In this document: in pieces, positions 1-10,245 of the stretch
Position numbering within the stretch: the stretch's first letter is position 1
Layout of the letters: every line of letters begins with the position of its first letter
Source of the DNA: Hetaerina americana
Taxonomy: Eukaryota; Arthropoda; Insecta; Odonata; Calopterygidae
DNA: 64,000 bases
NCBI GenBank assembly: GCA_022747635.1
Contig: JAKTNV010000006.1
Span: 69,251,090 to 69,315,089, forward strand
Direction: 5' to 3'
Notes under the pieces: generated by a model
The model's database searches: none
What the model was told of the DNA's origin: nothing
The model's input: only the letters and a program-made list of their open reading frames with translations
Position numbers and translations under genes: made by a program

Positions 1-250
1 CCCACGCCAATGCTTACCCCAGGGGGATTGGAGAGGAGGGAAAGAGAGAGAGAGAGAAAGGAGCTGTGTGCCTGTGTGCGCGCGTGGGAGAGGAAAGCGG
101 ATGAGGGAGGGACGAACGAGGGAAACGAACTCTCGGCGTCAAAAGTTCAAAAAAGCGTGCGAGCCCGCGAGTGCGGCGCGGCGTCTCGCTGACGGAAGTT
201 CAGCCTCCTCGAAAATCACCGTTGCACCTCGATGCGTTTAGGGGAGATAG
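1..250. other. GA-rich, CpG-containing window edge
   Basis: A short (GA)n run lies at about 41-59 and is followed by DNA with many CpG dinucleotides up to about 230. A short open frame (10-192, plus) crosses it but is low complexity and matches no family I know. It could be the edge of a promoter or 5' exon whose remainder lies outside the window. Nothing in view proves this. Confidence 0.3.
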
Positions 251-908
251 AATCACGGAACGCTGAACAAGAGGGGGGATCGAGTCAAAAGGAAGGAAAC
301 CCTGTAAATGAAACGGAACGACGGAGTGAAATTTGATATCCATAACTTCGGTGAAGGAGAGAACAAAATGTCGAAATGTTTTATTTGCTCATTCTGTGTC
401 GATACCTTGTATTCTGACGAAAAATTAAATCCCCATGGTGATTGCCAGGAAATGCCATCATTTTTAACGATCACACTATTGTGACACAATTGATCAAAAA
501 TGAATTTCAGTGGAAAGTCCCTTCTATCATCTGAGAACATAAACAATATCGCAGGGAAAAGAGAGTTATTGCTTTCATTCAGCGTTCTCGCAATTAAAAT
601 AGGAGACTTGGATGCGTGACGATTTACTAAAGAAGGTGTTTTGTTGTAAGCTAAAAAACAAATGTAGACAAGACAAATATTCTACAAATATTTTCCAGTG
701 ATCTCCCAATAGGTTGCCGAAGAATAGAGTTAAATACCTTTTTCTATGACATAAGATTTCTAATTTACTAACCGCGTAAGTTTTGATGGAGAGGTCAGAT
801 ATATTTTAGTTAAAATTTAAATAATTGCAATTATTGGATTTTTATTGAAGCACGGAACAGTAGCATTGCACCATTTTTTAATAATAATAGATACACTAGA
901 CTGCATTG
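251..908. other. AT-rich DNA, nothing recognised
   Basis: No open frame with a family signature, no tRNA-like promoter boxes and no terminal inverted repeats were seen. A 97-residue minus-strand frame (253-546) has no recognisable motif. Confidence 0.4.
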
Positions 909-1019
909 ATAAACTTGGTATTTCTTCACACAAACAAACTTCATGACAAACTTCTGCCGCCTACGCCTCGAAACAGGAAATTTTATAAAGTTTTTTGTGT
1001 AAAAAAATACCAAGTTTAT
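909..1019. repeat. Foldback (MITE-like) element of about 110 bp
   Basis: The arm at 909-941 starts ATAAACTTGGTATTT. It is nearly the reverse complement of the arm at 988-1019, which ends AAATACCAAGTTTAT, with a few mismatches and a one-base length difference. The centre (942-987) is unrelated to the arms. As a result both strands translate to the same short peptide VCVKKYQVY at the two ends. The architecture resembles a small non-autonomous inverted-repeat element. I could not define a target-site duplication with certainty. Confidence 0.55.
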
Positions 1020-3099
1020 TTATTCAGTGATCATGAATTTTTACAAATTAGAGATTTAAAAAATCAAGTTCATAATAGATGCACATTTTCATTAAGTAAT
1101 TGCGAAAACGAACAAAAAAGTAGTGGCTATTTACGGGGAGACAAGAAATGAACGATCTTATTATGTAACTTATAAGTATGATAATTTTCATGTAAAAGGT
1201 GACTTAACTGGACTTTTAAAAATTTTCTAATTAAATTGAAAATTAATTTAACGGCAACTATGACATGCACGTCAATTTTATTAAATAAGAAATGATTCAG
1301 AGAAAAACTGTGATTTTTTCATTGCTAAAAACATGACCTCCTAATTCCTCATAATTGGCAGTATCACTTAAAATTTAAACAGAATTCACTTGTAATTAGG
1401 GTTTTGAAAAAAAATTAAACTAAAAAATTATATTAGAGAAATAGCCATTTCCCTACATTAATGTATCACATTTGTCATCCCCACTCTCATGTAAATACTG
1501 TTTTTTGACTTTTAACTGAACTTAATATGTATGAATTCCACCAACCAGGGGATTCCATTAAATAAGCTTTATCTTTAAACCAAAAATTTCATGTTGATTC
1601 AAATTTCCATGGAGTCTTCCGATCTAACTGCGTTCCTCTGTGTCCGGCTAGAGAAATATTTTTAATGCAATAATTACCACAAAATGTTTTGAAAATTAAT
1701 TTTCTGAATTCTACCAACGTAGGACCCCGAAATATTTTTTTAATCGAGGAAATGAATAGAAGGATAATCTAGGTGCTGGATGCATAGAAAATTCTTCGGA
1801 TGAAAAAAGGAGAAGAAAGTCGCATTCATATAGCTAAATAAAGAAATGTTGCAGATTTTAAGTAAGGAGTGAAAGATGGCATTAATAAAAGAAAGAATAC
1901 GATCGGAGTTAGAATCAAGATGTAATACTGAAAGGTTTAAGATGAAGGAATGAAAAAGATAGAGAGGGAAGAACTGACTTTGTGGACATAAAGTGGAAGG
2001 AACATTGGGAAAGCTCAAATGAGCCCGGGATAGTTGGAATATATTTCTCGAAAGCATTTTTCAGGGATGAATAAAGAGAAGAAGATTCTAGAGTGGGAGG
2101 AATTGGGGGGGGGGAGAAACGAAAGGAAATTTGCGGTCTAAAGATGTGGGAATCTTTGGTTTTCGAAGGATGCGGTTTGGAGGGCGAGAGGAGGAGGATG
2201 TAAATGAGGAGTGGAAGACAGCAAAGACTCTTGAGGGTGCGCCGGCTTATAATATGCATTGAACGCAAGTGGCTCGGAATGCCTAACTTCGCTAAGAAAA
2301 CCAAGGAAGTGGGTACCACCTCACACTGCGCCCTCCCTCTTTCCCGTATGCCGAACCAGTATGGACTAGGGGGTGGTAGGGGTTGGAAATAACGTTGTGG
2401 TGGGAAAATTTTCGAGTAGTGGAGAGATTTCCAGGATGAATGGAGAGACTTTGGTGGTGGGTTTAGTGAATTAGAGCATGGCCTGGAGGAGGATGGCATC
2501 TCTGAAAGGATGCATGAACCCGGGTGGAAATTTTGAAGGTGTTCTCCCAAAGATTTGAGGGAGCGGTTAAAAAAAATTTAAGTTTTTTCAGGTTAAGTTT
2601 TTTAATTTAACGGATTTCTAAAGATTGTGCATCAGTGAAGACATACTCTTTGGACGTAAGTTCAGGGATTGACATGATTAAATACCATTTTTTTAAGTTT
2701 CTGACATTCCACATTCAGATAAGATGGAGGTGAAAAATTGCAAAGAGTGTGGGCAGCCTCTAGTCAAAGTAGTCTAGTCTCTATTTGTCTAGCAAAGGCC
2801 ATCCTATTGTAAATGGACTTTGGAAAATTCATAATTACTCTATTATTAGTGAAGAATTAGAAGTTCGTACACGACATTATGACTCAATTAATCTAATAAA
2901 AATGTTGGCCTCTTCAGCATTCACAAATTAAAAAATCATCGTTACTATAGTAATATTCTTCATTTTCGTTGATGGTTTGATCGTCTCCAATACGAGAATT
3001 TGTTAATGGTGGCCACAGAAAATATCCACTGATACTTCCTCATTTAATCATAGTTTCATTTGCTGAGGCATTTTATCATTTAATAAGGGTTATTTACCC

Positions 3100-3101
<2 letters not shown>
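1020..3101. other. AT-rich DNA with a purine-biased stretch (1850-2560)
   Basis: 1020-1850 is AT-rich with no recognised feature. From about 1850 to 2560 the plus strand is rich in G and A, including a G-run at 2104-2115. This bias opens a long Pro/Ser-rich frame on the minus strand that has no domain signature. 2560-3101 is again AT-rich with nothing recognised. Confidence 0.4.

Positions 3102-3168
<67 letters not shown>
3102..3168. repeat. (TA)n microsatellite
   Basis: Uninterrupted TA dinucleotide array of about 67 bp, the first of more than ten in the window. No transposon end could be recognised at its borders. Confidence 0.97.
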
Positions 3169-3171
<3 letters not shown>

Positions 3172-3378
3172 CTTCATTTATAATTTCAAGCAACTTAGAA
3201 ACATTGAGACATTCATTTTAATTAAAGAAATTTCCACATTTTAAAAAACATGAAACATGCCCAAGTGGCTAATTAAATGCATGCAGCTGTATCAATATTT
3301 ATAAGGCTCGATCTATATAAAAATTTATTTAAGTTGTCAAATCACGATAGAGAACTGGTAAAACGCATGCATGGAGTA

Positions 3379-3470
3379 CGAGGGTGGTCTGAAAAGTTTC
3401 CGATCTAGCAAAGATACAAGACATATTATCTGGAATTTTCTGAGGTCTGAAACTTTTCAGATCACCCTCG
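3379..3470. mobile_element. Short mariner-type MITE (92 bp)
   Basis: The left end begins CGAGGGTGGTCTGAAAAG and the right end is CTTTTCAGATCACCCTCG, so inverted repeats of about 23 bp with one or two mismatches enclose about 46 bp. The left flank is TA (3377-3378). The right flank is TT, possibly a decayed TA duplication. Terminal CGAGGGT resembles the ends of the 753-bp deleted mariners in this window (CGAGGGTCATCCGG), which fits a related mariner family. There is no coding capacity. Confidence 0.7.
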
Positions 3471-4683
3471 TTTATAGTGGGTTTTAATCATGAAATCATA
3501 TAGCTCATACATGGTGATGTATTTAAATCCCATTTCCGAAAGAAAGAGTATTTTTGAAAATTAGTGTAAATAGTGTTCATCAAATTTATAATACTAGGCG
3601 TACATTCATTTTTTTTCTATTATACCCGAAAAAATTATTGCCAGTAAATTTAAAAATGGATAAACTTCATCGCCGTAGGGAAGTTTCCAAAACCTAGGTT
3701 GATTCACAAGCTTGTCATTATTTTTATGGATTTTCCGAAACCAATAATGCAACGTTGAATCGCCGTGGAGTCAAAAATCTTGACTCCACGGCGAATCAAA
3801 AAATTTTGAGTATATACTTGAATAACCCAGGGAATATGGAACTGGATGTTTGGGATGAGAAGAATTTTTACGACAAAAGTTTGCCCTGATCCTAAACTCA
3901 ACGACGGAAATCATTTCTTAACACATGACGACAGATTTGGGATTGCAAACCGTTTATTATAGGCATTAATTCACAAAAATTGCCCAAAGCGCCTCGATTT
4001 CTCCAAATCGATCGCCCATTAACGTTCCAAGGAATGATTAAGCCTCTCCAGTGGGTATACACAATCAAATGAAAGATTAATTTTGACTCTTTTTGCCAGT
4101 GGCATTATAAAGACTGTAAAAAGAAAGCCAATGAAAAAAATGCCAGGTCCCACTCCGCGATAATCATCTCATTATTCCTGTGGGAAATGTTAATCCCACT
4201 GGCTATTCATCATCCGACAAAGAAAATATTCTCTTTTTTCCGCCAGGCGCCGCTCGTAACGAACGTTACGCCCCTATTAGCTTCGCTTTGTGTGCTTACG
4301 TCTGTCCTTTCCTGAATGTCCTTCCTCAGACAAATGGCGGGATCATGATGAAAAGATTTTCTTGGAATTCAACAATTCAACGTGATAAACTGTATTACAA
4401 GTTGGAATTAAGCAGCCGAGACAGAACACTAAACGCAAAAACCACTGGATAAATTAATCTCCTCAAATGGGTACTGTTTAACGACAAAGGAGTATGTATA
4501 TAATTGTAAAGAGCTTTACTGCAAGTAAACGCAATTAGATTCATAGTTTTCAGACCATAGCATATTTTATCATTACCCAATATCGTGTTTCCTAAATTAG
4601 CGGTAGGAGGCACCAATAATATAGTCAACAAGCATCGAAGATTCCGAAGAGTTTTCTCTTTATATGGTTCCACCGCGTACCCT
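3471..4683. other. AT-rich DNA with one perfect hairpin
   Basis: Apart from the hairpin annotated separately at 3761-3793, I see no coding frame with a family signature, no transposon end and no RNA gene. 4180-4450 has a 90-residue frame without recognisable motifs. Confidence 0.4.
3761..3793. repeat. Perfect 14-bp hairpin
   Basis: CGCCGTGGAGTCAA (3761-3774) is the exact reverse complement of TTGACTCCACGGCG (3780-3793), with a 5-nt loop AAATC. Homology continues outward with about one mismatch in six bases (3755-3799). The GC-rich stem stands out in AT-rich DNA. There is no T-run like a bacterial terminator and no sign of a coding neighbour. It may be the tip of a foldback element. Confidence 0.75.
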
Positions 4684-4822
4684 TCCTTGAAATTTCCCTT
4701 GCTGAGGTCAGTCATGAAATTAAAAACAAACTATATGCAGATGATATCCTAATTATTGAGGAGTGGCAATTTGTTCCAAAGCTCTATGCGAATCGAAATA
4801 CTCACTTTAGGACAGCGTAATC
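4684..4822 (+). pseudogene. Possible LINE reverse-transcriptase relic (YADD motif)
   Basis: One plus frame reads SHEIKNKLYADDILIIEE around 4710-4765 before a stop near 4820. KLYADD followed by hydrophobic residues matches the catalytic box (motif C) of non-LTR RTs, and the preceding S-H-E-I-K-N-K resembles what lies upstream of that box in CR1/Jockey-type proteins. No other RT motif can be aligned, so the fragment is tiny. It could be a chance match. Confidence 0.35.
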
Positions 4823-4940
4823 AAGAATTGGATTAGCGAATGATCAAGAGAGAGTAGAACTACGGCTTCTTCATGCTTTTTGCAGAAATGCAGAGAATAA
4901 AGAAGTAAGGAATGGTCTAAGAACAAGAATTAATATAATC
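4823..4940. other. Short unannotated spacer
   Basis: AT-rich sequence between the possible RT relic and the SINE fragment, with nothing recognised. Confidence 0.4.
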
Positions 4941-5040
4941 TCCTGACAATGCAAAAATTTTGAAGGGTAAAAATCATTCGCCTTGACCGGGATGACTCCG
5001 TTAAAAGTTACTGTTGCGGCATCTCCCGCAGTTTCTTTGA
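4941..5040 (+). repeat. Rearranged SINE fragment (family related to 27.2-27.85 kb)
   Basis: The first half (4941-4990) is the reverse complement of a tRNA-like 3' part (CCCGGTCAAGGCGAATG) seen again at 27.3 kb. It is joined directly to a forward segment, TGACTCCGTTAAAAGT followed by GTTGCGGCATC and CCCGCAGTTTCTT, which recurs at 27.64-27.84 kb. The head is therefore inverted relative to the body. Such inversions are typical of retrotransposition by twin priming. There is no coding content. Confidence 0.55.
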
Positions 5041-5576
5041 AATAAGCTCCTGACATTTAGTTCTGCACCAGAAAAGGTATTAGATTTCAGACTTCCAAGG
5101 CTGTGCAATAATTTTGCATTCAGCATTTATTCCTGCAACAGTTAATAAAAACATTTTTGAAGATTGAGTTGAAATCAAAGAGGGTAGCAATTTAAAGCAC
5201 TCTTAAGAGTTTAAAGATCTAACCATCACCCTAAAAGGGAAGGGTAGAAACCCGAAACATGGTAACATTTGACGTATATTGACCAAAATTCCCAGAAAAA
5301 TGGATAAAGATTCGGAAAGGCATTTCATAAACAATATGATAATATTTACATTTATAGAGAAAAATGCTGGTTGGAACCATTCCTTAAAAATACAATTATG
5401 AGACGGATATGGAACTTTGGGTTTCAAAAACTTGAGCTGGAGAAAGATGAAGGCAAAATATACGGAAGTTGCTGATAACTGCATCTTAAGATTTCATAGG
5501 TCCAATAGCCTATTTCGAATATTTATTCACTCCAAACGGAACTTACTCAGGTGAGGAAATGACAAAATAAAGTATT
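5041..5576. other. AT-rich DNA, nothing recognised
   Basis: No repeat partner or coding signature was found within the window. A 93-residue minus frame (5203-5484) has no motif I recognise. Confidence 0.4.
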
Positions 5577-5632
5577 TTGACACTCCCCGCCACACACCAT
5601 CGCGGCGGCTGGCGTGGTATTATGTGGATATA
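5577..5632 (+). repeat. Conserved CCGCCACACACC repeat block, copy 1
   Basis: Contains CACTCCCCGCCACACACC, then GCGGCGGCTGGCG and GGTATTATGTGGATATAG. The same order of motifs occurs at 8541-8600 (plus) and, as reverse complement, at 10201-10245. It looks like the conserved 3' domain of a SINE or LINE. I recall similar blocks ending in ATGTAGATGTAG-like tails in other arthropod genomes, but could not verify this here. Confidence 0.6.
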
Positions 5633-8235
5633 GATTACCTGTACAAATTACGGTCGGAGGTTTGAGGAATTTTCCGAATATCAATATGAAAAGACCTCAT
5701 ATTCCGCATGAAAGTTCAATTCATAACATATTATTTTGGAAAAATTACGTCTTAGAGATTTGCATCAACTGAAAGTTAAAAGCATCCGTCAGACTACGGT
5801 GTCGGATTACCGGGCTGTAAAAAACTAAATCGCATTTACTAATTTCTGAAGGAATACGGCTTCAGAGGTCGGGAGAGTTTTTCTTCTCGCGAATAGCACA
5901 AGAGTCACGTTAAAGGTATCAGCACTGAGTTTTCCCTCTTTCGAAACTGGTAAGAATTCCGAAGGCACGCTAAGCGAGAGGTAAAAGGTGTCATGTGACA
6001 CGAAAAACGTTATATCCCTAGAGACTAAACAACATTCGATCCTTTTGGTGGGATCCGTTCCGATCTCACGGATTCCCCATTTCCCTTCCTTTAGAACTTG
6101 TAACCCAGGAACGTGATCAAACGAAAGATTGTAACCTTCTTACGGGAAGGGTTTCGAAATCCAACCCAATGAGTTTGAAAGCCGGCACGATAACCGATCA
6201 AACACATCTCTCCCTTGAGGAAGAAGGTAAGGGTGGGAGGCGTGCGGAGGGAAGGAGGGAAGTGCAATGGAGATTGTGGAGAGGGGAACGGGAGAAAGGG
6301 GCTCTAAAATCAAGGAACTTCAGGTCAAAGTGGAGTTAGGGAAAGGAGAGTGAAGAAAACGATAAATAGAAAGAGGGAGGGAGAGCGACAGTGGGAGCTA
6401 GCGAGAGGGGCCGAGAACTAGTAAAGGAGGGAAACAAAGCAGGTGGCTAATTAAAAGGCGAGAATGGAAAACATCCACGCCTCCAGAGAAAGAAAGGAAA
6501 AACACGGAGTCCTCGATATGGTAATCCGTGGGGGTACCTTATGAGGGGGCATTGGAATTTTCAATTTTCTTTTTGAATTATTTGGTACAGAGATAGATTT
6601 GTTAAAACCTCAGCTCAATCTGCAACCTCAGAACGAATAACATGATCATGTCATTGGAATACACGTCATGCACCTAAATACACCATTACGACAACATAAT
6701 ACACCATTATGATAACTTTCATGACACTGCTAAATTGCGTTGTTGTTAAGTCTTCAAATTATAAGGCCAAAAATATCGAAGTGGAATGCTGCGTCGAGGA
6801 TGACTATCTTTTAAAACCAGTGGCTCATGGAGACTGAGACAGTACGACAATATTAATAAGCGGGTGTAGCAATTAATATGTAAATACGGAGGAAATCCGC
6901 AGAAAAATCTCATCTCGAATCATCCGAAACATGGAGAAAATCAAATACCGTGAAACTTTTAACCTACAACTATATGTCCTCAGTTACTAACGATCGGACA
7001 GTAATCGTATTCTCTCCAAGGTAGGTAATGGTCTAATATTACGTGTTTTAAAATATCACTTGTATTTTATTCAGTCACTGAAAGAAAGCCTCCGTTACCC
7101 TGAAAAAACTACTTCAGTGGTCATTAATTTGCTAAAGTATAACTGATTTTTTCCAATACGATTGAATCAACAGAATGCGAACTTATGTGATTTCTGTGAT
7201 ACATTCGGAGTGTCAAATTAGGTACAGGCCAAATTTTATAGCCATCTGATATTACTTATGACTACAAAGTCGGTGTGAGCATCGATAGGAAAATGACATT
7301 TCTAAGGTATAAAAATACAGGTAATACAGGTATATCAATTATAATCTTCTGATCCTCCCATAGCTCTCTCAGTTTTAATACAACATTATTGTTTGAGAAC
7401 TATACATTAGATAAAATAACTAACAATTGTAACAGCATGATGCCAAAGACAAACTTATAAAAGCGTTATAAATTATATCAATGAGTCATCATTTATACTA
7501 TGATTAATTCTTAGAAAGTGCTGAGTTATAATCACTGAACAAGTAAACTTTGTATTTTTCCCCATAAAAATGTTAAAACAATACCACCGGTTCCGAAACA
7601 CCGGCAACACCACCAGATATTCGCCAATGCGACGAAAGTGGTGGTAGTATACTACAGCTTTTGCGATAAAACACAAAGTTTACTAAACCAGAAATTATGT
7701 ATTTTCACTAAGTAGAGCCTAAAACCATGGAATTCCCCAAGAGTCAAAATGCACGTAGCTGTACTCAAGGGTCAACTTAAAAGTAATTACAAAAAGAGAA
7801 GCAGGAATTTTCAATTTATGAATGCAAGACATAAATGACTATAGTGATTTTGACAATTGTGTGAGGTCTTAATAATATTTTTTAAATAAGAAAATCAAAT
7901 GCAATTTTAATCATTTTATTTCAATCAAATCAATAATCAAAAAGAGACTTCGATAAATCGATAAAGATCAACTATACTCTCATTTCAATTCTTCGCTAAG
8001 TTAATATTTTCTATCAAATTTATTAAAAGGAAACATCATCCCAAATTTATCCATAAATCCATTTTAGTGCTCAAGTATTCACTTCGATGTATTATTATTA
8101 TTGGTGTTCTAACGGTTAAGGTATACTTTGGATAGACAGCCTATACAAGAGTACAATGCAATATTTGTTTATATCGCCTAACAGAACAAGCCGACATCCA
8201 ACTGTACAATTACCTCAAATTTCATTCCGTCATAC
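5633..8235. other. AT-rich intergenic DNA with a purine-rich stretch (6200-6500)
   Basis: The plus strand is strongly G/A-rich from about 6200 to 6500. The rest is AT-rich. There is no frame with a recognisable domain, no transposon end and no RNA gene. A 67-residue minus frame at 7473-7676 has no family signature. Confidence 0.4.
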
Positions 8236-8540
8236 ATGCCTATTCCTTTCCTGCCCCGCCCTCCTCTTTTTAGCGTTCTCACTTCTATTATTCAGGGGGT
8301 AGAGTGTTTTGTGTGGCATGTTCAAGTAATGGTGGAGTTTCGAATTCTTGCTTGTTATGTCCTGGCTTGGATGGCTTTCGTGCAGCATCCTGGGGTGCAG
8401 TTGTTTGTTGGTTTAGGGTATATGTGTTTGCATGTCTTGGATGAAGGGATTTTTGCATTAGTGTGTGCGCTGCTGTGGGTGAATTTTCCATGTTGTTGTT
8501 TTGCATGAGGTATTGTTCTTTTTTACGGTTGGTGACCTAA
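8236..8540 (+). other. T/G-rich sequence preceding conserved block copy 2
   Basis: The plus strand is unusually rich in T and G and holds a 90-residue open frame (8236-8508). The opposite strand holds a 72-residue frame. Neither matches a family I recognise. Because the segment leads straight into the conserved repeat block at 8541, it may be the body of the same mobile element. The other two copies of the block do not obviously share this body. Confidence 0.3.
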
Positions 8541-8600
8541 CAGTCCCCGCCACACACCCTTGCGGCGGCTTGCGGGGTATTATGTATATGTATTACATTC
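8541..8600 (+). repeat. Conserved CCGCCACACACC repeat block, copy 2
   Basis: CAGTCCCCGCCACACACC is followed by TGCGGCGGCTTGCGGGG, TATTATGTATATG and TATTACATTC. It closely matches copy 1 (5577) and the reverse-complement copy 3 (10201). The GCGGCGGCTTGCGGGG part can fold with CCCCGCCACAC. The simple ATG/TAT tail suggests the 3' end of a retroposon. Confidence 0.65.
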
Positions 8601-10200
8601 ATCAACGTCCCAATTCCAATCAAATTCATCCAACTTAAAGCGTTAATAATTTAAAACAGGAATGGCTTAAACTAAAATTCAAAATAATTCTGAGAAACAT
8701 GATATTGAGTTAATATTTTTCTTTCACACGATGGTCAATATTCCAGTAATTGTAGGGAAAACTAAATAAACGAATTTTAATCTGATTGTATTTTTACAAT
8801 ACTATAAATGAATATTTTTCGCATATATTTGTAAGGAAAATATTTTTTTCACGAAGATGGGCAAAAAATGTATCATCGCTATGCCTTGTGCACCATTTTG
8901 GAGTTCAAGAGTTTCATTCCTCTATTTAATATTAACACAAGGATAACAATATTGTATATTAATCAACATCTACCCGTAATTTTCAAGGGCCAGGAAACGT
9001 TCCTTTATACATCTTTTAGGATATTCAGAGTGAAATAAAAATTTTCATTTCTTTAATAACCGACATTACACCATTCGAGAATATATCACGAATGAACAAA
9101 AAGTGAAATGCTGTTTACTTCTCACTAAATAAATCTTTGTAGATATTAAAGAACGGAATAGATTTTTACATGAAAGATCATCAAAAGGGAAATCGGTAAA
9201 AAATAAAAATAATCATCGTATCAATGTGAAATGTGTAATCGATCATGAAATAGTCGCATTTAAAGGAAAGGGCCACATTCCCCTTTTTCCCTCAATCGCC
9301 TAACTTTTGTCATTCGAATCAGGGTAGAAAATCGCTAGGTATAGAATCTGCAAATACCGGATTTGACAGTCGGAATAAAAGGAGGCGAGGAGTTCGTCTT
9401 CTGGAGGAAACGTGACGCTTTCTTCCGTTCGGGCGGTCAGAGGTAATAGAAGGAAGGGGGCTAAACGCGGGAATATTTTTAAACCCGCTCCGAAAGAAAA
9501 TAATATAGCAGGGAAAACCATATTCCGTCTCCAAGTCTTGATGAGCTGAAAAAAGGCAGCGCAGAACTGGGTCATGTTGGGTGAGATAAAAAAGCGTTTT
9601 TTGCGCAGCAGACGATTGGGAGGAGGAGGATAGTGGCGGCTGGAAGAGGGGAAGGAGCCACGAGGTGAAGGTGACAGAAAAACATGAGCGAGTACTATCG
9701 CGCGATAGGCCAGATAATAGAAAGTGTCGCAGTCAACGAGGCAGAATCCAAATTTTCATTAGTCTTGACTTTTTTTTACCATGAAGAATCGCTTTTTTTT
9801 CGTTTGCCTTGGATAGCTAGGCTTTGGACCCGGGCAACGAAAGCTTTCAGAGTAATAGAGGAAAATGGCTAGTAAACCTGAAAGAGGGAAAATAAGAGTT
9901 ACCTTCGTTATATGGAAATGATTCCACTATCATCACAAAAAGCTAAAATGCGAATCGAAAACCTTTACGAAGTGACATGACTGACGATAAAATAAAAAAA
10001 TCTATAAGCGTTTTATTATTTTCCCTGGGGATATACAGAATAAAACCCCCCGATAGATTTGAGAATAATCTAAGGATTCCATACTAAATATTTATTTAAG
10101 GGTCAGTAATTTGACTCGCTGTTAAAGCCATCCTTTAGCTTTAACTACATGAGAAACAGGCAAAGTGTATGATGACTCTCTCTCCCACATCTACATTCAT
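8601..10200. other. AT-rich DNA, GC-richer 9340-9680
   Basis: Nothing with a family signature was found. 9340-9680 has higher GC and several overlapping frames of up to 91 residues on the minus strand, none recognisable. A 62-residue plus frame at 9684-9872 is likewise unsupported. Confidence 0.35.
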
Positions 10201-10245
10201 CTAAATACCCACAAGCCGCCGCAAGAGTGTGTGGCAGGGGGCATT
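10201..10245 (-). repeat. Conserved CCGCCACACACC repeat block, copy 3 (inverted)
   Basis: The reverse complement reads TGCCCCCTGCCACACACT, then CTTGCGGCGGCTTGTGGG and TATTTAGATGAATGTAGATG (10201 upstream to about 10185). It is colinear with copies 1 and 2 but on the opposite strand, as expected for a dispersed retroposon rather than a tandem repeat. Confidence 0.6.

Noticed and set aside
1915..2550. 211-residue minus-strand frame
   Set aside because: Opposite a purine-rich stretch; low complexity (Ser, Pro, Leu, Phe) with no recognisable domain and no splice or promoter support.
8236..8508. Small membrane-protein-like frame (hydrophobic, 90 residues)
   Set aside because: Hydrophobicity follows from T/G-rich DNA and the frame leads into a dispersed repeat block. 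No family match.
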